The translations under genes were made by a program, and so were the position numbers. A stretch of 64,000 bases of DNA, taken from positions 47,138,079-47,202,078 of the forward strand of contig CM055313.2 of the NCBI GenBank assembly GCA_029255685.2, read 5' to 3'. The DNA comes from Silene conica (Eukaryota; Streptophyta; Magnoliopsida; Caryophyllales; Caryophyllaceae). Within the stretch, counting starts at the first letter, position 1, and each line of letters begins with the position of its first letter. This document shows, in pieces, positions 34,464-46,941 of the stretch. Under the pieces are notes generated by a model. The model did not search any database. It was not told where the DNA came from and saw only the letters and a program-made list of their open reading frames with translations.

Positions 34464-37110
34464 AAGTGGTATCAGAGCGAACGATCCTCAGGCCTAAACC
34501 AAATGCATAATAAGGAACGTAGGAAGAGTCTAATAAAATGAACCCCGAGATGAAACTGTTAGGAGCCCCAAAAAGGAACGGGATGAGTTAGGGGCCCCCT
34601 CACACCAAACCTGGGCCCTTTCTGTTCTGTCTCGGGAACCCAACGAGGGTAATTGAAGAGTGGGGTAGATTATATAGTGACCTAGTTAACTTGTACTAAC
34701 GTTCTTGCAGGAGAAGGAATGAGGTAAGTTATGATGTGGTATATGGTTGGTAATATATACTGCAAATCACGAGATTGATGTTGAATATTGATTGAGGTAG
34801 ACTATTTCTGGTATAGAGAGCAAGAGTTTTTGAATATGAGCTTTACTTGTATATGGTTATATGCATGCGGCTATGTGATCCCTGAACCGTTAGGTGGAGA
34901 TATAGTATAATGATATGGGTAGTAAGTTGAGGAGCTATAGCTACCTAAAATGATAGATGTGGGAGAGATATGATCATGATTGACTGGAATGGATAGTAGA
35001 GCCAACTATGCTATGACGTTATAGGATGTGGAACCAAGTTAAGTCTTATGTGTAAAGCTAGTAGACCGAACCAGATGTCATGCCCGCTAATGATTGTCTG
35101 TTACTATTCTATGTATGTATACACTCCCTATTTGCATGCCTCATACTTTGCAAGAGTTACTGATGGGCTTACTAGCTGAATGTGATCGGAATTTGAAAAT
35201 TATAATCGTTGTCATTTTACTAACTGCTTTAGCAACCCGTGTCTAGTGAAATACGGAATGTGTTACTCCAAGCCACGAATACTATGTAGTTATGTGATGC
35301 ATGGATCATACTTAAAGTTTACATGACAATTTCGGTTTGAGATAGTGAATACCTGTTAAATTGGTACAATGTAATCTCAATACCTCAAATAACATGTCAA
35401 CATGTTTTGGAAAAATGATGGTGATATTTAAATGTGATAATGTGAAGTGATTTTTTTTTTTTAAAACAAAAGTTTGATAAATTTTCAGAATGTTACCTTG
35501 CTTGTGAGAGCTGTCATTAAAAATGTGTCCTCTATATGTGAATAAAAAAAAAAAATTTATGTATGAAACCTTCTGGGTTGGTTTTACAATGCTTTGGGTT
35601 CATGTTAATCGAGGTTATATTTTGGGAGAAACAAATCTTTTAGTTGACAGTTGTCAGATTGTACTGTACAGTCCTGTTTTGACCCATGTTTTTGTAAAGA
35701 AAGTCACTTAAAACGTCTTTTCCTTATCTGCACAATTCCAACTCCACTGTTAGAATATTCGTTCACGTTTTCAAATGATAAGCCATGTAAAATCTTATCA
35801 AGTCGTTACTTAATTGCGATTTTTGCAAGTTACCTAAATGTTGTTGAAATGCTGTGAAGTTGATGATCAGACCGTTTGAGTTGTAAAAATTGTGATAAAT
35901 TATTCCCTTGAGGTATGCATTCGATTCCTTACCCCTGTTTAGCTAATCCGTTATATTTTCTAAAAGATTATAATCGCTCGCACGTTAGCTAAGCTGCTAT
36001 TTAATTATTTACGATTTTTTGTAAGTTGTTGCATAACGTTTAATTGGTGAAATTGTGAGATGTGTAAGCTGGTATAAAAGTTTAATCAGAGGTGAATTAT
36101 GTGAGGTGACCATATGATATCTTGATATGGCTTTAGTAACATGAATATTAAGCATAGGGTCTGAGTATGAACCCCAGTACATGATAGCGTAACCTTGTTT
36201 ATTTCGTCAAGTTTAATATAGAATCATTTCCATTATATGTCTAATTTTAATTATGTGCTGCTCGTATGTGGTGACAAGGGCATGTTTATCTAAGAAGAGT
36301 CTTGCCAAGTGGCAAAATGAAGTGTAAATGTAAGCTTATTAGCATGATATAGTAATATAATGGTTACATGTAATTGTGATTATTTGAACAATGTGGATCT
36401 TGTTGATGTTCTTTCGTATATTGATGGTTTATCTCCGTCTAGTTCTCTGTGATTATAATTCTCTTTATAACTTTTCTAGTATATTATTGTACCATATAGT
36501 GAACCGCATATTGTAATATTAGGACCTGATCACGATGTGTTGAATCATCAATTGTTGACACATGATTTATGGAAGTACTAGTCTGGTGAATTCGTTTACT
36601 TTTATCGTTAATGTTGTTTTCATAATTCATGAACTACAAGAACAATGTTTTAGTAAAGGAGAGTCAGGATGTCTCCGTGTAGTCTTGATTCGATCTATAA
36701 CTTGTAAAATTGTCTTTGATTCGTGTTTCTAAATTGTCACAAGCTACCCTTTTAATGTTTCAAACATTTCAAAATATTTCAAAGTGATAAATCAGGATAA
36801 AGCTTGATGTTTGATAATTATGGTGATTATTTGCAATATGACTATTCTGTAGCGAGGTGTCGATGAAATCCTGCTTGAATGTTAGTTGCTGCGCATTGTA
36901 TAAAACCCTTCTTTTGCAAGTCGTATATAGTAATAGTTTCATGATGAATGATGTAATATGAGTGGACGGGAAATGTACCTAAGTGATTTTGTTAACTTAT
37001 TGATATCTGAGAATGTTAAACGGTCATTTAAGTCTATGATTTGTGTATACCTTGTGAAATATGTCAATGTTCCATGTTTCATTACGTTAATTAATTGTAC
37101 TCTATGTCTT

Positions 37111-37145
<35 letters not shown>

Positions 37146-38509
37146 GATTCTACTCCTATAGTGTGACTAAGGGTATGAAACATTCCAAATTGTCGAGTAG
37201 GAACTATGAGCTACTTGATTGTTTACATTGTTGTAAATATATTAAATTTGTGATAAATTCCAAGGGTGTATGAGTGTTATCTGTTCCGAATCTGTTTTAT
37301 TGCGTAACACGATTCTACCGATCCTATTATTAATATTATTATTCGAGGTTGTATGAATTACTTGCTAACTGTTATTTATTTATGACGGTTTTATGTGCTA
37401 ATTTTATCTCTGTTGAGTTATTAGTAGTTGATTCGTATCCATTAATATTTTATATCAATAAGTTCAATCATCTGTTTGTGAGACGGGTTTAATTTTGAGA
37501 TGGGTTTTCCTGTGTAATTGACTGATCTGAGGTATAAAGATAATTTTGATTTGGTTTAGTTGGGAACAGGAGTGCCTTTGTTAATGTCCTTTAAAGTGTG
37601 GATATCCATTGTTATTAGCACTAGAGCTTGAACCATGATACGTTGTCACGTGAGCTAGTATTTTCATAAGTTTCGCGGTCTGAGAAGTATTGAGATGTTG
37701 GATTTTGTTGGTAAGCTTAACTTGATTATTTTGACAGTAAGGTTGTTAAGTGGTATTCTGTTTGATTTGTCGATTTCTTTGACCTTGACTCGTGGGTGAG
37801 TAGCTTAAAGTTTTACTCTAAGTGTTGAACACGGTTCTTTGAACCTTGGACAATAACGATATTGAATTGAGTTTGGTTACTCGTATTGAGTTATGGGGCA
37901 TGCGTGCCGAGTTATATTTATGGTCCAGAGTGACCAAGGTTCTTGAGTTATATTATTTGGTTTGGAATCGATATGAGATAGAAGTATTGTTTAGCGGTTT
38001 ATCCGCCAGTTCACTCACCCCTTGTCCTTGGTCTTAGGTTTGACGACGAGGGTGACACTTGGTTACTTGGAGTAAGATGGCATGAGATAAAGTAAGGAGT
38101 AAGACGGTTTAATGAGCTGAGATTAGTATCATGAGGTTATGGGGACGTAACCATGTTTTAAGGAGGATAGGATTGTAAAATCTCTTGGTTTATGATATGT
38201 CTAGATGTTTTACATGGCTAAATGGTATATGGTGATTGGTGATTGGTTATACTTGATAATCATGTTTACTTCTGTCATGCATGTTTTTATGATTCATGAA
38301 GTATCCCTTAAATTAGTAATACATGAAACTTTGGGGACAAAGTTTTCTTAACGAGGGTAGAATGTAATATCTCGTGTTTTAAAGTACCCTACTAGTTCTA
38401 ACGAATGTGGTGTATGTTGCATATTGTGTTCCTTATGTCTCTAGTGACCAGTTTTGTGGACCATGGAATGGTGAACTTCGGGACGAAGTTCATTTTAAGG
38501 AGGGAAGAC
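34464..38509 (+). other. GypB3 internal region, non-coding
   Basis: Primer site TGGTATCAGAGC lies at 34467-34478, followed by a leader shared with GypB1 and GypB2 (34479-34680, with GGGGCCCC at 34591-34598). The next 3.4 kb are AT-rich without usable frames and include a ~29-bp A run near 37116. Near the end three polypurine-like modules (38137-38172, 38325-38361, 38471-38509) precede the 3' LTR. No protein domain is recognised. Confidence 0.85.
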
Positions 38510-39898
38510 TGTAATACCCCATATTTTATTGTGTTTTAATTAATATTAATATTTATGTTAACATGTTGATAATTACTTGAACGTGTAAGTTCGATAATTA
38601 AGTTATCGAACAAGTGTTCTTATATTTCATTAGTAAAGTGCCTAGTACGGGTTTTATTTATCGATAACTTGGGTACGAGAATTGTTTTATATAATCGTTG
38701 TTTTATATAATTGTGGAGTCGATATTTATCGACTCTATACATTCGATAAATAAAGTAGTGGATGGTATACAGTTGAGACATGTCGACTAAGGGGTTTGAT
38801 CTCGGGACCTTGTGAGCACTTGAGCCTCGTTTGGTGTGTCAACACACAACAGCCACACACGTTATTTTTCCCTTACTCCATACTAAACCCTAATTCACAC
38901 AAACACCTCACCCTCCTCCTCTATGCCGTCATTTTGAGGATCAAAAAAACACCCACTTTCTGACCTAGCTTTGGCACACCCGATACCCTACGCCTACAGA
39001 CGCCACCACACGGAGGAGAAGGGGAGTTTTTACAGTCACAAATCACCTTACGTTCCTCCCTAATTCGGTTAAGAAGTCAGGTATGCGTAATCGAGTTTAC
39101 TCTGTTTTTTTTTATACACTGCGTATGGTTGTTTTGTCAGTGGGTTCGTGTGGTGGTTGTGGGTCGTTGGTCTGTGGTTTTGTGGTCTCGTCTTCCTGGT
39201 GGGCCGGGGTGTGTCACGGGGGTTGTCAGGGAGGGAGTAGTCGTCGCAGTGGGTGTCGACAGGGGTGTTTATCACCCCTGGTTACATCAATCTCGGGTAA
39301 GTTGCTACGGTAGGGAGTTTTGAGGGTGGTACCACCGCTGACTCGGGGGAGGTCGACGCGGTGGTACCGCAGTCGTCGTGTAGGGCGTGTTTCAGGGGTG
39401 AGGTGTCGGAGGTTTGGGGGTTGTTGGTAGTCGTTGAGGGTGGTCGAAGGTAGGGTTTCTTGTAACGGTCAGAAGGTTCAGGCGGCTTTTCTGGGTTGGT
39501 GGTGGGTCTGTTCCTGCCTCGTCGGTGGGTTGGGCAGTGTCAACGGGGTAGCTGGTGGTTCTGGTGGTCGAGGTTGGTCGGTGACGGGGGTAGGGGCAGG
39601 TGCTACGTGGTGGTAGGTGGTTGTTTTGGGCGCTGTTATGGGCGTGATAAGGGTTGTTGTCGGGTTAGTCGTGTTTGTTGTCGGGTTAGTCGTGTCTTGT
39701 GACAATTCTTATTATTATTATTATTATTATTATTACTAAAATTATTTTATTGCTCATATTTTAGTGATGATATTATAATTATTACTATGTTAATCATAGA
39801 CGTCTTTCGTTATTTTAATATTAATTCGTTATCGTATAGTTGAAGTTATGAGTCGGGAAATCGTTAAGTTAGGGAAGTTTCTATTTATGGAAACTTTC

Positions 39899-41173
39899 TG
39901 TTGGGAAATGTGTCCTCAACAATAGTGAGATCATATAATTAAATCTCATGACGAGAATACGCAAGGGATGATACGAATTATTAGTCAACTGACCAACATT
40001 AATCGGTAATGATTGGCTAGCTAGAGTTTGACATTACTGTCGTATGACGGTGGTGGTCAGTTGATCCCTTTAGGTCACACCTTTAGGACAATTCCCTTAA
40101 TTGATAAAGTGATCAAATGTATATTGATACGATTTGATCATATTCCTTAAACTCGTGTATCGAGCAATTAGAGGTTAAATCTTAATGTAAGATTTATGTT
40201 TAAAATTGAAACGTGTCAATTGTTAAACATTAAACGATATTTTAAGATATCGTAATTAGAATGAATTGGGTTGAAATTAATACAAAGGTTGTAAATCGTA
40301 TTGACGATAAATGATCATTTTATATTTGTAATTTCGAATTACATGTCAAAATAATAAATATGATTTATTTAATTTAAATGGTATTTATATGAGATAAATA
40401 TGCATTTTAAGTTATAACAATTGTCATTATAGTGTAACACTTTAGATGTCACACTTATACAATTGTTTAAAGACAAAGATAAAATGGACTACATTTTAAG
40501 TAGTAGTACCGGTTTTACATGGGGATGATTAAGGGTGTTTAATTGTGTTTTAAAAGTTAAAGACACAATAATTACCTAGCATTAAACCTAATGCTTAGAC
40601 TAACACACCTAGATCATTGATAAATCAAAAAGAGTTTTCTCTTTTATCCTTCCCCATGCCCTAGCCGGCTACCTACACCCATACCCACTAATATTAGTTT
40701 AACTAGCTTAAATTAATTATGTGTGTGATATATATAAGATAAGTATCATTCATTCTATTCTTCTACTACTCTTGGCCGAAATTTTATCTAAGTAAGAAGA
40801 AGTTTTCAACCTCTAAAACTCATATTATAAGATAATATTTACATACTATTTGTAGTATTCAAAACAACATTCTAATAAGAGTGATTAGAATTAGTTTAAG
40901 GAGAAAAACCGATTTTGTGCTAGCTCGTTCAAGTCTCGGTTGATTGAGGGATTGTCTTGGTGCATCCGGAGGAGGTATTCTAATTTGGGTACTCGGAGGA
41001 TCATCCTAGCACATTCTTGGACCGTGTGTAAGGGTTCATTTTCTCCTCTTTCCGCATATAATAGCATGCATAAGATCTTATAAACGAGTTTATAAAATAT
41101 GTTAATTAAAAGTTAATTAATGGTTTTGTTAGTATGACTATTTTAGTTTATGAGTAACTAGTTAAACCTAACA
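39899..41173 (+). repeat. CopE1 5' LTR (1275 bp)
   Basis: TGTTGGGAAATGTGTCC...AACCTAACA. It contains a block near 40019-40085 (GTTTGACATTACTGTCGTATG...GTCAGTTGATCCC) also present, diverged, in the CopC LTRs. A 'GCATATAATAGCATGCATAAG' stretch lies near its end. Confidence 0.95.
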
Positions 41174-41175
41174 AT

Positions 41176-41187
41176 TGGTATCAGAGC
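41176..41187 (+). other. Initiator tRNA-Met primer-binding site of CopE1
   Basis: TGGTATCAGAGC lies 2 bp inside the 5' LTR. Confidence 0.93.
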
Positions 41188-43636
41188 AAAAGGGTTGTTT
41201 GCATGCTTTCCGTTTCGTTTTTACGGAGTTATTAGGATAACAAAATAAAACTTGATAATTTTCGTTTTGATATATGATATGCACGAAATTAATTTAGCAT
41301 GATACCTACTGTTTTCTAATATGATTTAGAATATTTGGAATAATTTTTGCATGAATATTGATCATTGGTATTTTAATTTCGGTTTTTAATACGTTTTAAT
41401 GGTTAAAAATGATTAATTTTGGGAAAAATAGTTAAAATTAACTTCTGGCCGAGATTTTTCAGTATGATATCACATGTATTTTCTATAATATGAATATGAA
41501 TTTTCGTAAATTATAGACCCTTAAATCGTGTGATATGAATTTTAAGTGTTAAAATGCAAAAAGATGAATAAAAATGGGTTAAAATAGTTATATTATGAAT
41601 TTGACTATAAAAATTTATAAGGATGTCACATGCAATATTTAAGATATATGTCGAATTTTCCAGAAATTTATCTCAAATATTGCAATATTATAGATTTTTA
41701 ATGTAAAAATCGGGTAATTAGTGACATTATTTCGACTTTAATAGTTTAAGTTGGAATTTGGCCATAAAAAATTTAACACGATGTCATATATATTATTTCC
41801 AGCATGTATAAAATTTTCGAGAATTTTATCTTATTTTATGCTTGTGAAATAATTTTAAAAGTTAAAATCGTACGATATATGACGTAAATCGTTAAAATTT
41901 GCAAATGTTGTTAAAAATGGCCGAAAATGTAACCCATATTAGTCATATATGATATGTTCATCTTGGAAATTATCTTGGGTGCCTAAAGTTTCAGATTTGA
42001 TTTGTATTGATTTAATTTTGATTTGTTAAAAGTAGCATTTAAAATTAAATGAAAGAAGGCATGCTTTAAAATTTCGGCTATGGGGCAATGTGCCATTTAA
42101 TTTTCTGTCCATCTTGTGTTCTTAAAATGTTTTGGAAGGTATTAAAATATTATTAGTATTTAATTTGCATTTATGAAGTTAATTATTGAATTTTCCGACT
42201 TAAATTGCTCGTTTTACGTGTTATTTTCGAAATAATAATAAAACCGTGTAAAATACTTATATTTTAACTTTCTGAAAATTTTAAGAACATTCTGGATTTT
42301 TCAAAATTTGAATTTTGAATTTTTGAAATTTTAATGTCTCTTTTGAATTTTATATTATTTTTTCCCGAAAAACCGAGTAATACCGATCAATATTATAATA
42401 TATTAAGTTAATTCATGTTCAAAGTTTGAGTAAGACTAAATTTTGAATCCTATGCGAGTTAGGATGATTAACTTAAGGATGAAAACCGTTTCATTTAATG
42501 CATAGTGTTGTTAAACGTTAAAACACGCAATTCCATAAAAACCGAGGTTTACGATAACTATTTAAATAAGTGTTTTAAATAGGACGATTTGGCTTAGGAT
42601 TTGCATGTTAATTCATATTTATATAAAGCATTGCATATTTTATATTATGAATGTCATGATTTATTTTTACGTAATTTTGGGAATTATGTAATTTACTTAG
42701 TATGGCCTTAGTCTTTAAATCGGTATTTCCCGTAATGTAAGGGGTTACCGATTCGGTTGTAATTTTGTGATCTCGTATCACCCAATTGTAATTTATTTCT
42801 ATTTTATAATGTATAAAGTAGACTAGAAAAGTTGTAATATTTGTAAAATCCGGAGTTCCTTGAAGACGGTGCCATTCGGAAAGGAGTTCCGATCAAGACG
42901 GTGTTTACCTCGAAGTGCGTGCCGCGTGAAGTTCAAGGGACCAAAGGAGTTGGTTTCCGAATTTGTACTTTATTATTTCTTTTCTAGGAAAGGCCATACT
43001 AGGGTTTATTTATGCTTTTATTTTTGCTTTTTATATGTTTGCATGCATAGCCAAATCGTCATACATCGTATCATGCATGTTTCGACTTAGTCGACCTAGT
43101 CTTTTATTTTATCGATAATTCACCGACTTAGTTCACTTAAACGGAGATAGATATATAATTGACTAGATCTCTTACATTTTAATATTGAGACTTAGCCTTA
43201 CCAAAAAGTACGGACCCATGAATCCCTTCTTCACAAGGACGTAGGCTCGGCTACACCGGGGTACTAAAATTGTCACGTTGGGTAAGTGAGGTAATAAGAT
43301 TACACCTTGAAATTTGGTTGATCTCAACGAAAGTATTCGTAACCGTAGTTGCAATAAGTTCGGGCTAAAGATAATTTTAAGAAAATTATCGACCGAGAGT
43401 TCTAAGAGTAGAACCGATTAAAGAGTTAATCCACCAAATTATACCGATACGGGTTGAATCGGCTACACCGTGCCCGGATTAGTATGGGTTTGGGTCTCGG
43501 GATTGTTTACTTAATTGGGTAAGAGATCATTAAGTATATATATATAACTAAACTTAAAGTTTTAGTTTAAATTATGAATTTAAAAATGATGTTGTTTTTC
43601 CTTTCTATTATTGTAGTTTAATTTTCAACATCGACT
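41188..43636 (+). other. CopE1 5' leader, non-coding
   Basis: About 2.45 kb of AT-rich untranslated leader lie between primer site and gag. It has weak internal repetition (recurrent 'AAAATT...GGCCGAAA...ATATGAT' phrases in 41280-41960). I see no other feature. The small frames here have no recognisable domain. Confidence 0.75.
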
Positions 43637-44545
43637 ATGGCAACCAACGCTCCACCTCTCACTAACGTATCATGGCTTCGATCCTTTATGGATCGTTGCA
43701 AACTCGATAAGCATGGTTCAAACTTTAAGGATTGGGATGCGCAATTACTTTTGGCCGCTCAAGGTGACGATAAGAGTCGTTACCTATCCGAAGCCGCTCC
43801 TCCCGCTCCGACCGCTCGTTCATCGGTCCAAACTCGTGAGGCCTATGAAGCCTACATGAAAGAGTCCTCCGCTCTTAAAAATGTGCTCATCTTCTCCATG
43901 GAGCCGGATCTCCAAAGGAGTATGATTAAGTTGACCACATCATATGAGATATACACCAAGCTTGCGACAATGTTTTCGCAAACTCCTAGGGTGATTCAAT
44001 ATGAGGCGGCTTCCGCCTTCTTTGACATTACCTTCAAGGAAGGGCAAAAGATAAGCCCTCATGTGCTCAAACTAGTTGAGCTCGCGGAGACTCTAAAAGC
44101 TCAAAATGTTGATGTTCCCGACTCTCTTATCATTGACCGAGTTCTTCACTCGCCCAATAAGGTTAAGGCGTATGCTCAATTCCGGGTGAATTTCAATATG
44201 CGAAACCAAGAGACCTCGTTAGACGAGTTGCATAAGATGCTGGTCCAAGCTGAAAGGGACATGGGACTTCATGAAAGTTCCACCAAAGATGTTTTGAACA
44301 TCGAAAAGAAAGGGAAGACGAGCTTCAAGAGGAATGCCTCGAAAGGCAAGGGCAAGAAAACGTTCAAGCCCAGGGCGACCAAAGAAAAGACCTTTTTGAA
44401 AGGCGCTTCCACCTCGTCTTCTAAAGAGCAAGACAAGTGCCATTATTGCACGAGGATCGGTCATTGGAAGAGAAATTGCCCCAAATACTTAAGCGATCTC
44501 AAAAATGGGAAGGCAACCGCCGTAGGTAATAATTCTCGCGTATAA
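43637..44545 (+). CDS. gag: CopE1 gag (copia nucleocapsid protein), intact
   Basis: 302 residues, uninterrupted. Residues ~10-200 match the copia gag domain (UBN2/DUF4219 type): 'WLRSFMDRCKLDKHGSNFKDWD' at the start, 'ALKNVLIFSMEPDLQRSM', and 'SPHVLKLVELAETL'. A Lys-rich stretch (~225-255) precedes a CCHC zinc knuckle (C268, C271, H276, C281), which should bind genomic RNA. It would form cytoplasmic particles. The layout is the same as residues 1-300 of the CopC1 polyprotein, but identity is moderate. The ATG at 43637 was chosen because homology to CopC1 begins within a few residues. The frame stops before any protease motif, so the protein is gag alone. Confidence 0.93.
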   Translation: MATNAPPLTNVSWLRSFMDRCKLDKHGSNFKDWDAQLLLAAQGDDKSRYLSEAAPPAPTARSSVQTREAYEAYMKESSALKNVLIFSMEPDLQRSMIKLTTSYEIYTKLATMFSQTPRVIQYEAASAFFDITFKEGQKISPHVLKLVELAETLKAQNVDVPDSLIIDRVLHSPNKVKAYAQFRVNFNMRNQETSLDELHKMLVQAERDMGLHESSTKDVLNIEKKGKTSFKRNASKGKGKKTFKPRATKEKTFLKGASTSSSKEQDKCHYCTRIGHWKRNCPKYLSDLKNGKATAVGNNSRV

Positions 44546-46941
44546 TTCATGTCGTTTATCAACTTATGTATAGTGATACAAATGTGTTGATATTTACCCT
44601 TTTTAATTGTTTTAAAGGGCCACCCCCGAATAATGATAAGGGCAAGGAGAAGGAAGCTTGAGGTTCCTTACTTGGATGGCTCCGGTAGCATCCAATTGAT
44701 CGAAGACTTGAAAAGCTAGGCTCTAATTTTCATATCGTCTTCTTTCATATTTTGCATTTATTTATGGAACAATTTAATTTTCTTGTAAGACAAGGATTAA
44801 AATCCTAATACAATGGTTGTAATTTTGGATAATAGTGACTTGATTTTCAACCCGAGTCACTACTTTTGTTCTTAATCAATGTTTTGATTTCTCAAATAAA
44901 TTGCATACCTTGTTTAAACATGAATGATAGTGATTTAATATTGATACGATCAAGTATATGATAATCAAAGAGTTGATTAAAACGGAGAACTACACCCCAT
45001 GAGATAGATTCAATCAAAATGAGACTATATCAGTTCATTATAAGATTTTCATTTTAAGTGAAAATGAGAATGTATTCATCACACCTATCAAACTTCAAAC
45101 ATTCAGACACATTGGTTAATCGAAATAGCTATCCTTAAAAGAATAAAAGTTATTGTTAGAAGGATAGAGTGGGAGAAAATATTTCGCTCACAAACCAATG
45201 ATAAAAATAAAGGAAGGATCTTAGAGAAGATTCTTACTTGGGAGTCTTAAGAAGAACCCTAAGTGATTTGAAGAAACTACGGGAGGACACTCGAAGAAAG
45301 GTTCTTTGTGTTCATTGTTTCATAGAGAGGAAACAAAGAGCCCTAAGTGATTTGAAGAAACTACGGGAGGACACTCGGAGAAAGGTTCTTTGTGTTCATT
45401 GTTTCATAGAGAGGAAACTTGAAACCCCGTATGAAATCATCGGTAGGAAAACGGTTCCTATGTAGTAATTATCATTTTCGTCTCGAGGAAACGAAGACAT
45501 GATAAGAGGATGATGATTGATTGAATGGAAAATAGATCACTATAGGGATAGTGATAGTGATAATGATTCGAGTAATAGTTTAACATGCGAGAAATGAAAG
45601 GTTCATTTATGATATCGAGAGATATTGTTTTCAGTGGGAGCAATATTCATAAAAAGAATTAAGCCTACCATTTAGAGAGGATGGGTGATTCTTTAAGGTG
45701 TAAAGAATAAGAGGTTTTCAATTCTAGATGATCAAATACTTTATATCATAAGATGATGGAGCTTACGGGAAGGTTTATTATATGGATAATAAAAGGTCGC
45801 CCACTTGAAGTTAGAATGGTTGGTTACATTATTCATAACGATGAATGAAACCATTATCAAATAGCCAAGATGTTTGAAAATTGTAAGAGTGATGAAATCA
45901 CTAATAAACTACAATATAGATTTCAGTACATAAGTGACTGTAGAGAGTGATTTTAATCCCTCCAGTATATCAATACGTCACAAGTTATAAGATAACAGTG
46001 GGAGCTTTCCTCCGGAAAGGAAACTCATAATCTAGAAAGAGTTCTAGATATGTACTCAAATAGAATCATATTATACGGGATAATATGAGAATAAAGGAGA
46101 CCAAAAGTTGTAAGTTTTGCTATCATGAATAAACGTTATTCGCATGAATAAAGGTTATTCGCAAAACACTAATACAAATAGATGATTGTGCATCAAAATG
46201 CAATGTAATAGTGTTGACTATTGTTGCATAACAACATCATTTGAGTTATGATTAACTCAAGATAAAAGATACTTTGTCAGAATCCAAATGGGTTGTATGA
46301 GACAATATTGAACCCCATAAGTGAACTGGATTGACTTAGTATGGCCCCTAGCCGCTTACATGAGGTGACGTCTCAAAGCGACTAGAGTGTGAGGCGATTG
46401 ATGGCAAGTTCAAGTGCCATAGAGTCATATGTAATGACTAGTCGATCACATAGGCAGACTGTAAGAGACACTCTGTCGGGCAATGTGACCGCTTATAGAG
46501 TTCTGGAAATTTTATAGCCGGGTCGTGGCGAGAGCTGCTATAGTATTCTTGTGAGTCAATTCTTAGACTAAAGACTACTCTCCCAAGATGGTACAGTTTA
46601 GGCATAACTTTGATCCATTCTCTACGACTTTTCGTAACTGGAGTCAAATGGGATTGTTTTGGGTTATGACTGACTGTGACTAGTTGAAGGAAGTAGTGCG
46701 ATAGAAATTGTCCACCCCTTGTCAGGGTTGTTCAAATCTCAGGGCCACTCGAGGAGATATTAACTGGAAATGCGTGGCCACGCTCGGAAGGTATCTATGG
46801 TAGATAATTCCAGATCGAGGAAACCATTCATGATATGATCAAATGCAAGAACGACCAGAGAGAGACATCTTGCATTGAGTGGGAGATTGTAATAGGACAA
46901 GAGAATTGGTGATGCACACTTGTCGAGGACAAGTGGGAGAT
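44546..46941 (+). other. CopE1 3' untranslated region and polypurine tract
   Basis: It has 2.4 kb without coding frame. It holds an 84-bp tandem duplication (45257-45424), AT-rich filler, then a conserved end (46300-46900) resembling the CopC1 3' UTR. The polypurine tract GAGGACAAGTGGGAGAT (46925-46941) abuts the 3' LTR. Confidence 0.85.
45257..45424 (+). repeat. 84-bp direct tandem duplication in CopE1
   Basis: Two copies, starting CCCTAAGTGATTTGAAGAA at 45257 and 45341, differ at one or two sites. The 84-bp period keeps one frame open, but no gene is supported. Confidence 0.92.

Noticed and set aside
34467-34478. TGGTATCAGAGC and its complement as parts of tRNA genes
   Set aside because: Every instance sits 2-3 bp inside an LTR end, without acceptor stem, D-arm or anticodon arm. 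They are primer-binding sites.
37116-37145. Poly(A) run in the GypB3 interior as the tail of a SINE or processed pseudogene
   Set aside because: I found no RNA polymerase III box, target duplicate or gene similarity upstream of the run. A simple slippage tract is the safer reading.
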